Shown here one piece after another: positions 54,008 through 62,339 of a stretch of 64,000 bases of DNA (position 1 is the first letter of the stretch; every line of letters begins with the position of its first letter). The translations under genes were made by a program, and so were the position numbers. The notes below the pieces were generated by a model that made no database searches, was not told the origin of the DNA, and was given only the letters and a program-made list of their open reading frames with translations. The stretch comes from Thalassolituus sp. UBA1087 (GTDB lineage Bacteria; Pseudomonadota; Gammaproteobacteria; Pseudomonadales; Oceanobacteraceae), in assembly GCA_002314145.1 (NCBI GenBank), contig DCCG01000032.1, positions 56,581 through 120,580 of the forward strand, read 5' to 3'.

Positions 54008-55168
54008 ATGAAAACCCTGTACTTTGATTACGCTGCCACCACGCCGGTTGATCCCCGGGTGGCTGAAGCCATGGCTGCCTGTCTGACCATGGATGGCAAT
54101 TTTGCCAACCCTGCATCACGTTCCCACCGCTTTGGCTGGCAGGCTGAACAGGCGGTGGAGCATGCGCGGCGACAACTGGCGGACCTGCTCAATGCCGATC
54201 CGCGCAGCATTGTCTGGACCTCCGGTGCCACTGAAAGTAATAACCTGGCCCTGAAAGGCGTGGTGGAGTCTCTGCGTGACAGCAGCGCCACGCAGCCCCT
54301 TCACATCATCACCTCGGCCATTGAGCATAAAGCCGTGCTCGATCCCTGCAGCTGGCTGGAACATCATCAGAATGTGGAAGTCACGCGCCTGACACCGGAT
54401 GCGGACGGGATGATTCATGCCCGGCAGGTGGCTGACGCTCTGCGTGACAGCACCTGTCTGGTCAGTCTGATGGCTGTTAACAATGAGCTGGGCACCATAA
54501 CGGATATCCCCGCGGTGGCTCAGTTATTGAAAAACCACCCGGCATTACTCCATGTGGACGCGGCCCAGGCCGTCGGCAAGATGGCGGTGGATGTGAAGGC
54601 CTGGGAGGTGGACCTGCTGTCAGTTTCGGCGCACAAGTTTTATGGTCCGAAAGGGATTGGCGCCCTGTATGTCCGGCGCGAGCCCCAGGTGAAGCTGGCG
54701 GCGCAGATTCATGGAGGCGGTCACGAACGCGGTATGCGCTCCGGCACGCTGGCGACGCATCAGCTGGTGGGGTTCGGCGAAGCGGCACGCCTCGCATCGC
54801 AGGAACTGGAGGCCGATGAAACGCGTATCCGCGCGTTGCGCGACCGGCTCTGGCAAGGGCTGGAGGCACTGGGCGATGTGGTTCGCAATGGTCATCCGGA
54901 GCACATCAGTGCCAATCACCTGAACGTCAGTTTTGCCGGCGTGGACGGCGAGATACTGCTGGCATCTCTGGCAAAAGTCGCGGTGTCTTCCGGTTCGGCC
55001 TGTAATTCAGCCACGGTAGCACCGTCTTATGTACTGAAAGCTATTGGCCGCAGTGATGATCTGGCCCATGCGGGGTTACGTTTCAGTCTCGGGCGCTTCA
55101 CCACAGAAGATGATGTGGAGGCGGCGCTGGCGGAAGTCAGCCGCGTTGTGCAGACGCTGAGAAGCTGA
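54008..55168 (+). CDS. iscS: cysteine desulfurase IscS lacking the C-terminal tail
   Basis: A 386-residue PLP enzyme that takes sulfur from cysteine. PLP lysine K210 in SAHKFYGPKGIG, catalytic C332 in SSGSACNSATVAPSY, and GRFTTEDDVEAAL near the end. It stops at QTLRS, about 22 residues earlier than E. coli IscS: the [22 protein letters not shown]-like tail, which contacts IscU, is absent. iscU, iscA, hscB, hscA and fdx do not follow. The ATG at 54008 is used; an in-frame GTG-independent extension to 53963 has no ribosome binding site. Confidence 0.9.
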   Translation: MKTLYFDYAATTPVDPRVAEAMAACLTMDGNFANPASRSHRFGWQAEQAVEHARRQLADLLNADPRSIVWTSGATESNNLALKGVVESLRDSSATQPLHIITSAIEHKAVLDPCSWLEHHQNVEVTRLTPDADGMIHARQVADALRDSTCLVSLMAVNNELGTITDIPAVAQLLKNHPALLHVDAAQAVGKMAVDVKAWEVDLLSVSAHKFYGPKGIGALYVRREPQVKLAAQIHGGGHERGMRSGTLATHQLVGFGEAARLASQELEADETRIRALRDRLWQGLEALGDVVRNGHPEHISANHLNVSFAGVDGEILLASLAKVAVSSGSACNSATVAPSYVLKAIGRSDDLAHAGLRFSLGRFTTEDDVEAALAEVSRVVQTLRS

Positions 55169-55191
55169 CCTTACAGGCCCTGATCCGGCCG

Positions 55192-55246
55192 CTGGCGTGT
55201 GTCTGGCGTGTGGCTGGCGTGTGGCTGGCGGGTGGCTGGCGGGTGG
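55192..55246 (+). repeat. five 11-bp tandem repeats after iscS
   Basis: Units CTGGCGTGTGT, CTGGCGTGTGG (twice) and CTGGCGGGTGG (twice) run head to tail 24 bases after the iscS stop. It occupies exactly the junction where iscU and the rest of the isc operon are normally found. Too short and too close-packed for CRISPR. Confidence 0.9.
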
Positions 55247-55338
55247 CCGGACAGAAGCCGGCCAGCGGCTTAACAAGATCAGTGCCAAAATTTGTCACAG
55301 AAGCCGCGGCATACGTACAACTTTCATCAAAAGGTGCG

Positions 55339-55344
55339 TATAAT
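55339..55344 (+). promoter_or_regulatory. candidate -10 of ndk
   Basis: TATAAT (55339-55344) within TGCGTATAAT, 52 bases before the ATG. No good -35 is visible. The same TGCGTATAAT string precedes der at 62272-62281. Confidence 0.4.
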
Positions 55345-55396
55345 CCGCGGGTTTTGATTCCCTAACCCCTAAAATAGATTAATTCTGGAGCTAAAA

Positions 55397-55822
55397 ATGG
55401 CTGTTGAACGCACTTTGTCCATCATCAAACCGGATGCAGTGGCCAAAAATGTTATCGGTGAGATTCTGACCCGCTTTGAAAAAGCAGGCCTGAAAGTCGT
55501 TGCCGCTAAAATGATCAAGCTGGACGATGAGAAAGCCGGTGGCTTCTACGCTGAACACAAAGAGCGTCCTTTCTTTAAAGACCTGGTTGGCTTCATGACT
55601 TCCGGCCCTGTGGTTGTACAGGTTCTGGAAGGCGAGAACGCCATCGCTGCTAACCGCGAACTGATGGGTGCGACTAACCCGAAAGAAGCGGCTGCCGGTA
55701 CTATCCGTGCTGACTTTGCAGAAAGCATCGATGCCAACGCGGTACACGGTTCTGATTCTGCCGCTTCTGCTGAGCGTGAAATCGCTTACTTCTTCTCTGC
55801 AGAAGAAATCTGCGCACGTTAA
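55397..55822 (+). CDS. ndk: nucleoside diphosphate kinase
   Basis: A 141-residue enzyme that balances NTP pools through a phospho-histidine (in the NAVHGSDSAASAEREI active-site signature, about 114-129). ERTLSIIKPDAVAKN at the N-terminus and GTIRADFAESIDANAVHGSDS are typical. Normal length. The hairpin CAGAGGGC..GCCCTCTG at 55837-55857 follows. Confidence 0.96.
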   Translation: MAVERTLSIIKPDAVAKNVIGEILTRFEKAGLKVVAAKMIKLDDEKAGGFYAEHKERPFFKDLVGFMTSGPVVVQVLEGENAIAANRELMGATNPKEAAAGTIRADFAESIDANAVHGSDSAASAEREIAYFFSAEEICAR

Positions 55823-55836
55823 TCCGGCGCGGAACT

Positions 55837-55857
55837 CAGAGGGCCATGCGCCCTCTG
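55837..55857 (+). terminator. hairpin between ndk and rlmN
   Basis: CAGAGGGC (55837-55844) pairs with GCCCTCTG (55850-55857) around CATGC. No T-run follows, so it may stabilise the ndk mRNA 3' end or partly terminate rather than be a full terminator. Confidence 0.4.
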
Positions 55858-55894
55858 ACCTTCCTGCAAGCCACTGTTTGTCCGGTATCTGCTG

Positions 55895-57031
55895 ATGACT
55901 GAAAGCAACGAAAAAGTGAATCTGCTGGGGTTATCACCCGCCAAAATGGAAGCCTTTTTTGCCGGGTTGGGTGAAAAGCGGTTCCGTGCCCAGCAAATGC
56001 TGAAGTGGATACATCAGTACGGCGAATCCGACTTCGAAAAAATGACCAATATGAGCAAGGCGCTGCGGGAAAAACTGTCAGCGGTCTGCGAAGTGCGTCT
56101 GCCGGAAGTCGTGTACGAAGATTTCTCTAAAGACGGAACGCGCAAATGGGTGATGCGCATGGATGGCGGCAGTGCCATTGAAACCGTTTATATCCCGGAA
56201 AACGACCGCGGTACCCTGTGTGTCAGCTCCCAGATCGGCTGCTCGCTTGACTGCAGCTTCTGTTCCACCGGAAAGCAGGGCTTTAACCGTGATCTGAGTG
56301 TGGCTGAAATCATTGGCCAGCTGTATGTGGCGGCGATGAGTTTCCATCAGCCCGGAGAACGGCGCGAACGCCGCATTACCAACGTGGTGATGATGGGCAT
56401 GGGTGAGCCCCTGCTTAATTTTGATAATGTTGTCGATGCCATGCAGCTGATGATGGAAGACAACGCTTATGGTTTGTCCAAGCGCCGGGTAACCCTGAGC
56501 ACCTCAGGTGTGGTGCCTATGATGGATAAACTGGGGGATGTTATTGATGTATCCCTGGCTGTCTCGTTGCATGCTCCCAATGATGAACTGCGTAACCAGC
56601 TGGTGCCGATCAACAGAAAGTACCCGCTACAGATGTTAATCGATGCAACCAACCGTTATCTGGGGAAACTGCCGGATAAACGCAAAGCGACCATTGAATA
56701 CACTCTGATGGATGGTGTGAATGACACCATGGAATGTGCCAGAGAACTGGCGCAACTGCTCAAACAGGTACCCTGTAAAATTAACCTGATTCCGTTCAAC
56801 CCGTTTCCTAACTCGGGTTATAAGCGCCCGAGTAATAACCGCGTTTACAAATTCCGTGATTATCTGATTGATCAGGGTCACGTGGCCACGATCCGCTCTA
56901 CCCGTGGTGATGATATTGATGCCGCCTGCGGACAGCTGGTGGGAAAAGTTCAGGACCGTACGCGCCGCAGTGCCCGTTATATTGATGCGGTGCAGGTCGA
57001 CGATCCGTCAACCCGAGGGAATGTATTGTGA
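55895..57031 (+). CDS. rlmN: dual-specificity RNA methyltransferase RlmN
   Basis: A 378-residue radical-SAM enzyme that makes 2-methyladenosine in 23S rRNA (A2503) and some tRNAs. The radical-SAM cysteines are in CSLDCSFCSTGKQGFNR (about 114-130), GMGEPLLNFDNV (SAM contact), and the catalytic Cys in the C-terminal RSTRGDDIDAACGQL region. ATG start. Ends in a four-base overlap with pilW. Confidence 0.95.
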   Translation: MTESNEKVNLLGLSPAKMEAFFAGLGEKRFRAQQMLKWIHQYGESDFEKMTNMSKALREKLSAVCEVRLPEVVYEDFSKDGTRKWVMRMDGGSAIETVYIPENDRGTLCVSSQIGCSLDCSFCSTGKQGFNRDLSVAEIIGQLYVAAMSFHQPGERRERRITNVVMMGMGEPLLNFDNVVDAMQLMMEDNAYGLSKRRVTLSTSGVVPMMDKLGDVIDVSLAVSLHAPNDELRNQLVPINRKYPLQMLIDATNRYLGKLPDKRKATIEYTLMDGVNDTMECARELAQLLKQVPCKINLIPFNPFPNSGYKRPSNNRVYKFRDYLIDQGHVATIRSTRGDDIDAACGQLVGKVQDRTRRSARYIDAVQVDDPSTRGNVL

Positions 57032-57822
57032 TTAAGCGTCTTATCGGCTCAGTCCTGGTTTTAATCGTCAGTACGGCATTGGCATCCTGTGTGACCGTCA
57101 CTGAAAGCCGCCTGACCAAGAAAAAATCACCGGAAAAAGCCGTCGAGAACTATACCCAGCTGGGATTAGGCTACCTCAACCGTAATCGGCCTGATCTGGC
57201 GCGTAAACGTTTACAGAAAGCCCTGTCTATCGATGAAGATTACGCACCGGCAAACGATGCTATGGGGCTTTTATGGCAGAGCGAAAGTGAATTTGATCTG
57301 GCCGAAGAATTCTTTAAAAAAGCAATCAATGAAGATTCCTCCTTCCTGATTGCGCAGCATCACCTGGGGCGTCTGTACACACAGCTCAAGCGCTATGATG
57401 ATGCCGAAGAAGAACTGCGCGAAGTGGCAGAAGATCCGTATTACGAAAACCGTGCATCCGCCAGCAATGATCTGGCGCGTAATTATTATCTGCAGGGAAA
57501 AACCCAGGAAACCATCCAGGCGTACGGCCAGACACTGCGTATCTCGCCTTACAATGCCGATGCGCTGGTGAATATTTCCACGCTGTTATTTGAAGCACAG
57601 CGTTTTGACGAATCGCAGAAATATTTTGACCGCCTGGCGCGTATGGTGGGGCGTCAACAGGCACAGCACAGCGCGCACAGCCTGTGGCTCGGTATTAAAC
57701 TGGCCAATATTCATGGTAACCCACAGCGCGCTGCGAATCTGGCCAGTGAATTAAAACGCAGTTTTCCTCAGTCCAGGGAATACCGTCTGTACCGGCAGTC
57801 CCTGTCCGGAGTGGCTCAATGA
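57028..57822 (+). CDS. pilW: type IV pilus biogenesis lipoprotein PilW/PilF
   Basis: A 264-residue lipoprotein: signal peptide with lipobox LASC (Cys21) and tandem TPRs (about 38-250), the layout of PilW/PilF, which helps the secretin PilQ reach the outer membrane. GTG start overlaps the rlmN stop. Its position between rlmN and ispG matches the conserved cluster. rodZ, which often follows, is absent. Confidence 0.93.
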   Translation: MIKRLIGSVLVLIVSTALASCVTVTESRLTKKKSPEKAVENYTQLGLGYLNRNRPDLARKRLQKALSIDEDYAPANDAMGLLWQSESEFDLAEEFFKKAINEDSSFLIAQHHLGRLYTQLKRYDDAEEELREVAEDPYYENRASASNDLARNYYLQGKTQETIQAYGQTLRISPYNADALVNISTLLFEAQRFDESQKYFDRLARMVGRQQAQHSAHSLWLGIKLANIHGNPQRAANLASELKRSFPQSREYRLYRQSLSGVAQ

Positions 57823-58940
57823 GTACGCAGTTTGTTAATCCGATTAAGCGGCGTAAAACCCGTAAAATCTGGGTCGGTGATGTACCCGTCGGAGGGGATG
57901 CGCCGATAGCGGTGCAGACCATGACCAATACCGACACCTGTGATGTCGACGGCACTGTGGCTCAGATTCAGCGCGCTCAGGATGCCGGCGCTGATATTGT
58001 ACGGGTGTCTGTTCCTACCATGGACGCCGCTGAAGCGTTTGGCAGCATTCGCCGCCAGGTCAATATTCCGCTGGTGGCGGATATTCATTTTGACTACCGC
58101 ATTGCGCTGCGCGTCGCCGAGCTGGGTGTGGACTGTCTGCGCATTAATCCCGGTAATATCGGTCGTGAAGACCGGGTACGTGCCGTGGTTGATGCCGCTC
58201 GTGATCACAATATTCCCATCCGCATCGGTGTGAACGCCGGTTCGCTGGAAAAAGATCTGCAGAAGAAATACGGCGAGCCAACGCCGCAGGCGCTGGTGGA
58301 ATCGGTCATGCGCCATATCGATATTCTCGACCGTCTGAATTTCCCGGATTTTAAACTCAGTCTCAAAGCCTCTGATATTTTTATGACGGTGGCGGCTTAT
58401 AAGCAGATTGCCAGCCAGATTGAGCAGCCACTGCATCTGGGCATTACGGAAGCCGGTGGCCTGCGCGGCGGCACAGTTAAATCATCCATCGGCCTTGGTC
58501 TGCTGTTGTGGGAAGGCATCGGCGACACCATCCGCGTCTCTCTGGCAGCTGATCCGGTGGAAGAGGTTAAAGTCGGCTGGGATATGCTCAAGTCGCTGAA
58601 GCTGCGTTCGCGCGGTATTAATTTTATTGCCTGCCCAAGCTGCTCACGGCAGAACTTCGACGTGATTAAAACCATGAACGAACTGGAAATGCGCGTCGAA
58701 GATATCCGCACGGATATGAGTGTGGCAGTGATTGGTTGTGTGGTGAACGGCCCGGGTGAGGCTAAAGAAGTCGATCTGGGACTGACCGGCGGTCAGCCGA
58801 ATCTGGTGTATATCGACGGTAAACCGGCCGGTAAGGTAACGAACGACTCATTGGTTGACGATCTGGAACGTATGATTCGTGAACGTGCTGATGTGCTCGA
58901 AAAAGAACGTGAAAACCTGATTGTCAGCGCGGTTGACTGA
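57819..58940 (+). CDS. ispG: 4-hydroxy-3-methylbut-2-en-1-yl diphosphate synthase
   Basis: A 373-residue enzyme of the MEP isoprenoid pathway. TIM barrel with VPVGGDAPIAVQTMTNTDT at the start, and iron-sulfur ligands in ACPSCSRQNFD (about 269-279) and GCVVNGPGEA (about 305-314). Starts four bases inside the pilW stop. Confidence 0.95.
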   Translation: MSTQFVNPIKRRKTRKIWVGDVPVGGDAPIAVQTMTNTDTCDVDGTVAQIQRAQDAGADIVRVSVPTMDAAEAFGSIRRQVNIPLVADIHFDYRIALRVAELGVDCLRINPGNIGREDRVRAVVDAARDHNIPIRIGVNAGSLEKDLQKKYGEPTPQALVESVMRHIDILDRLNFPDFKLSLKASDIFMTVAAYKQIASQIEQPLHLGITEAGGLRGGTVKSSIGLGLLLWEGIGDTIRVSLAADPVEEVKVGWDMLKSLKLRSRGINFIACPSCSRQNFDVIKTMNELEMRVEDIRTDMSVAVIGCVVNGPGEAKEVDLGLTGGQPNLVYIDGKPAGKVTNDSLVDDLERMIRERADVLEKERENLIVSAVD

Positions 58941-58978
58941 CGTTGAGTGAAAACAGATAACGGATTGAAAAACGAATA

Positions 58979-60259
58979 ATGGCGAAGAAAATCCAGGCCA
59001 TTCGTGGCATGAACGATATCCTGCCGGCGCAGAGCCCGGTATGGCAATACCTGGAAGGCACTGTAAAAGAGCTGCTGGCATCCTACGGTTATGACGAAAT
59101 CCGTATGCCGGTGCTGGAACAGACCGCGCTGTTCAAGCGTTCCATCGGTGAAGTCACCGATATTGTCGAAAAAGAAATGTACACCTTCGATGACCGCAAT
59201 GGCGACAGCCTGACGCTGCGTCCGGAAGGCACCGCCAGTTGCGTCCGCGCCTGTGAAGAACACGGCCTGCTGTACAATCAGACACAGCGTCTGTGGTACA
59301 CGGGGCCTATGTTCCGCCACGAGCGGCCACAAAAAGGCCGTTACCGTCAGTTTTATCAGATCGGTGTTGAAACCTTTGGTATGGCGACGGCCGATATTGA
59401 TGCCGAAGTCATTCTGATGACAGCCCGTCTTTGGCAAATGCTTGGCCTGAGCGAGCATGTGACGCTGCAGCTCAACACACTGGGCAGCAACGAAGCACGG
59501 GCTCAATATCGTGAAGCGCTGGTTGAATACCTGGGTGAATGTAAAGATCAGCTGGATGAAGACAGCCAGCGCCGGCTGGAATCCAATCCGCTGCGGGTGC
59601 TGGATAGCAAAGACCCGCAGACTCAGGCTTTGTTAGCCGATGCGCCGCAGCTGCATGAACATCTGGACGACGAAAGCCGTGAACATTTCGATCTGCTGCG
59701 CAGCATTCTGGATGCGGCTGGCGTGAAGTACGAAATTAATCAGCGCCTGGTGCGCGGTCTGGATTATTACTGCAAAACCGTTTTTGAATGGGTAACCGAC
59801 AAACTGGGTGCCCAGGGCACTGTCTGTGCCGGCGGCCGTTATGATGGTCTGGTGGAACAATTGGGTGGCAAGCCAACGCCGGCGGTCGGGTTCGCCATGG
59901 GGGTTGAGCGTCTGATTCTGTTGCTGGAAACCCTGGAACTGATTCCGGCAGAAGTACTGAATACGCTGGACGTTTATATCTGTCCGGTCGGAGAGGGCAG
60001 TGCCCGCAGCGCGTTATTGCTCGCCGACCAGCTGCGCGACGAACACAGCTGGCTGCGGGTGCAGACCCACTGTGGCGGCGGCAGTTTTAAAAGCCAGATG
60101 AAAAAAGCCGATAAAAGCGGTGCCCGCATCGCGTTACTGTTAGGGGAAGACGAAGTCAAAACCGGTACGGTAACGGCCAAAGATCTGCGCGGCGAAGCCG
60201 GACAGGAAACACTGCCGCTGGCAGAGGTTGCAGACTGGATCGCCAAAGAAATTTTTTAA
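58979..60259 (+). CDS. hisS: histidyl-tRNA synthetase
   Basis: A 426-residue class II aminoacyl-tRNA synthetase: motif 1, motif 2 TGPMFRHERPQKGRYRQF (about 106-123), the histidine-specific LVRGLDYYCKTVFEW (about 255-269), motif 3 GFAMGVERLILLLE and a C-terminal anticodon-binding domain. It is at normal length. Confidence 0.96.
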   Translation: MAKKIQAIRGMNDILPAQSPVWQYLEGTVKELLASYGYDEIRMPVLEQTALFKRSIGEVTDIVEKEMYTFDDRNGDSLTLRPEGTASCVRACEEHGLLYNQTQRLWYTGPMFRHERPQKGRYRQFYQIGVETFGMATADIDAEVILMTARLWQMLGLSEHVTLQLNTLGSNEARAQYREALVEYLGECKDQLDEDSQRRLESNPLRVLDSKDPQTQALLADAPQLHEHLDDESREHFDLLRSILDAAGVKYEINQRLVRGLDYYCKTVFEWVTDKLGAQGTVCAGGRYDGLVEQLGGKPTPAVGFAMGVERLILLLETLELIPAEVLNTLDVYICPVGEGSARSALLLADQLRDEHSWLRVQTHCGGGSFKSQMKKADKSGARIALLLGEDEVKTGTVTAKDLRGEAGQETLPLAEVADWIAKEIF

Positions 60260-60327
60260 CACTGAACGCTGTGTGGCGGAACCGGCACAGCGCTGAATAA
60301 AAATGCACGCACGGAGACGTGAAAGAA

Positions 60328-61002
60328 ATGACTGATATCCGTACCGACGAAGAACAGGCTGAAGCACTGAAAAAGTGGTGGTCTGACAATGGTAAAAGTC
60401 TGGTAATCACAGTATTGATTGCCGGCGGTGGTTTTTTTGGCTGGAACAGCTGGAAAGAAAATCAACAGGCAACCGGCGAAGCGGCCTCTCAGGTATTCAG
60501 TCAGCTGATTGAACAGGCAGCTCAGCCTTCTGCACAGCAGACCGACGCTGTGAAAGAAGAAATGGAAGCGCTGGCACAAACGTTAAAAACGGATTATGCC
60601 AGTACTACCTATGCGCAGTTCGGTTCTCTGTTTCTGGCACGCTTTGCTGCCGATGAGGGTGATTTTGCTGCCGCTGAAACCGAGCTCAAAGCTCTGATTG
60701 CCGAAGCGGAAGAAGGTCCGGTGAAATACACGGCGCAATCGCGTCTGGCCAATGTGCTTATTCAGCAGGAAAAATACGACGAAGCACTGGCGCTGGTTGA
60801 AACTGTTCCCGCGGATGCTTACGCCCCGCAGTTCAATGAAGCTAAAGGCGATGCGCTCTACCTCAAAGGTCAGCTGGCGGAAGCCCGTGCCGCCTACATC
60901 AGTGCTCAGACTGCAGCCCAGAATCTGGGCCTGAACACCCAGGGCCTGCAGCGCAAAATTGATAATCTTGCCGCCGCAGCCAGTGCCGACGGAGACGCCT
61001 GA
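60328..61002 (+). CDS. yfgM: YfgM family TPR membrane protein
   Basis: A 224-residue protein with a short N-terminal cytoplasmic part (DEEQAEALKKWWSDNGKSL), one membrane helix (about 22-41) and a periplasmic TPR-like domain. YfgM interacts with PpiD and the Sec translocon in E. coli. The ATG at 60328 is preferred over the GTG at 60319, which would leave only two bases to GGAG. It overlaps bamB by one base. Confidence 0.9.
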   Translation: MTDIRTDEEQAEALKKWWSDNGKSLVITVLIAGGGFFGWNSWKENQQATGEAASQVFSQLIEQAAQPSAQQTDAVKEEMEALAQTLKTDYASTTYAQFGSLFLARFAADEGDFAAAETELKALIAEAEEGPVKYTAQSRLANVLIQQEKYDEALALVETVPADAYAPQFNEAKGDALYLKGQLAEARAAYISAQTAAQNLGLNTQGLQRKIDNLAAAASADGDA

Positions 61003-62219
61003 TGCGCCGACTGCTGCTACCTGTTCTGTTCAGTGCTTTGTTGGCCGCCTGTGCCAGTCAGCCGGAAAATGAAACGGCTGACGCTGCAGAAAGCGGACTG
61101 CCGGATTTCAATAATCAGACAGATATTGATATCAAATGGCGTGAAAATCTGGGCACAGGTCCGGTCAAAGCCTACACCCGTCTGCGTCCGCTGGTTCTGA
61201 ATTCGGTAGTGTATGCGGCGGACCCTTCGGGAACGCTGGTGGCACTGGATCTCGACGACGGAGATGAAATCTGGTCGACGGATCTGGGAATCAAAATTTC
61301 CGCTGCTGTCAGTGGGGATAATGGCCAACTGTTCGTTGCCACCTTTGACGGTTATCTGCATTGTCTGGATGCCGGAAACGGCGAAGAAATCTGGCAAAGC
61401 CGCCTGACCAGCGAAGCTGTTGCGCCCGCCGGTATGGACCCTGGCCGCGTGTATGTACAGACGGTGGACGGACGCGTCAGCGCATTTGAACGCAGCAATG
61501 GCCGCCAGGCCTGGTCGTACGAAAACGCCATGCCGGTGTTATCTGTGCGTGGTACCGGAACGCCGCTGGTGATGGATCAGTTTGTCGTTGCCGGCTTTGC
61601 CACCGGCAAAGTGCTGGCGCTGGACAAGGCGCTTGGCGTACCCCGCTGGGAAGTCCGTCTGGCGACGCCGGATGGCCGTTCTGAACTGGAGCGACTGGTG
61701 GATATCGATGGTACGCCGGCACAGGATAGCCGTGTTATCTACGCCGCCAGTTACCACGGCAAAGTGGCCGCTATTACACCGGATGGTGAAAGCCGCTGGC
61801 AGGAAGATGGCTCGACTTACACCAGCCCGGCGCTGGGGTTGGGCAATGTGTACCTGACCCTGGATGACGGTACGGTACAGGCTTATGACCAGAACCGTGG
61901 TGCCAAAGTCTGGACGCAGAAAGGTTTACGCGATCAGAAACCCGGACAGGTGACCACCTACCGTAACTGGTTGCTGTCAGCGGACAGTGATGGCTATCTG
62001 CACGTCATGAGCCAGGTGGACGGCGAACTGGTTGGCCGCATTCTGCTGCGTCCGCGTCCTTTGCATGTGAGCTATCCGAATCAGACAGAAGGCACCAACT
62101 GGCGGGCGTTACGCGGTGTGGATCTTGGCATCCGCAGTCCGCTGGTGGCCACGTCTGCTGGCGTACTGGTTTATACCAATGCCGGTGAGCTGCTGTTGAT
62201 CGACATCGAAGCGGACTAA
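61002..62219 (+). CDS. bamB: outer membrane assembly lipoprotein BamB
   Basis: A 405-residue lipoprotein with lipobox LLAAC (Cys17) and an eight-bladed PQQ-type beta-propeller. Repeats such as GTLVALDLDDGDEIWSTDLG, GYLHCLDAGNGEEIWQSRL and GTVQAYDQNRGAKVWTQ are seen. It scaffolds BamA in beta-barrel insertion. Starts one base inside yfgM. Confidence 0.95.
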   Translation: MRRLLLPVLFSALLAACASQPENETADAAESGLPDFNNQTDIDIKWRENLGTGPVKAYTRLRPLVLNSVVYAADPSGTLVALDLDDGDEIWSTDLGIKISAAVSGDNGQLFVATFDGYLHCLDAGNGEEIWQSRLTSEAVAPAGMDPGRVYVQTVDGRVSAFERSNGRQAWSYENAMPVLSVRGTGTPLVMDQFVVAGFATGKVLALDKALGVPRWEVRLATPDGRSELERLVDIDGTPAQDSRVIYAASYHGKVAAITPDGESRWQEDGSTYTSPALGLGNVYLTLDDGTVQAYDQNRGAKVWTQKGLRDQKPGQVTTYRNWLLSADSDGYLHVMSQVDGELVGRILLRPRPLHVSYPNQTEGTNWRALRGVDLGIRSPLVATSAGVLVYTNAGELLLIDIEAD

Positions 62220-62237
62220 ACTGCGCACAAGCGACGT

Positions 62238-62268
62238 ACAGAACGCCGCTCTTCGCGGCGTTTTCTGT
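62238..62268 (+). terminator. probable intrinsic terminator after bamB
   Basis: AACGCCGC (62242-62249), loop TCTTC, GCGGCGTT (62255-62262) and TT; the stem extends imperfectly by ACAG/CTGT. The T-run is short, so readthrough into der is likely. Confidence 0.6.
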
Positions 62269-62275
62269 ATCTGCG

Positions 62276-62281
62276 TATAAT
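62276..62281 (+). promoter_or_regulatory. candidate -10 of der
   Basis: TATAAT just after the bamB terminator and 59 bases before the der start. A matching -35 is not clear. Confidence 0.4.
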
Positions 62282-62339
62282 AAATTGATTTTCACGTTGT
62301 GCTGTAAAGAAGCATAACGATTACTGAGGTTTCCTGAAT

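Noticed and set aside
55192..55246. possible CRISPR array
   Set aside because: Units are 11 bases and directly adjacent, with no spacers; a simple tandem repeat.
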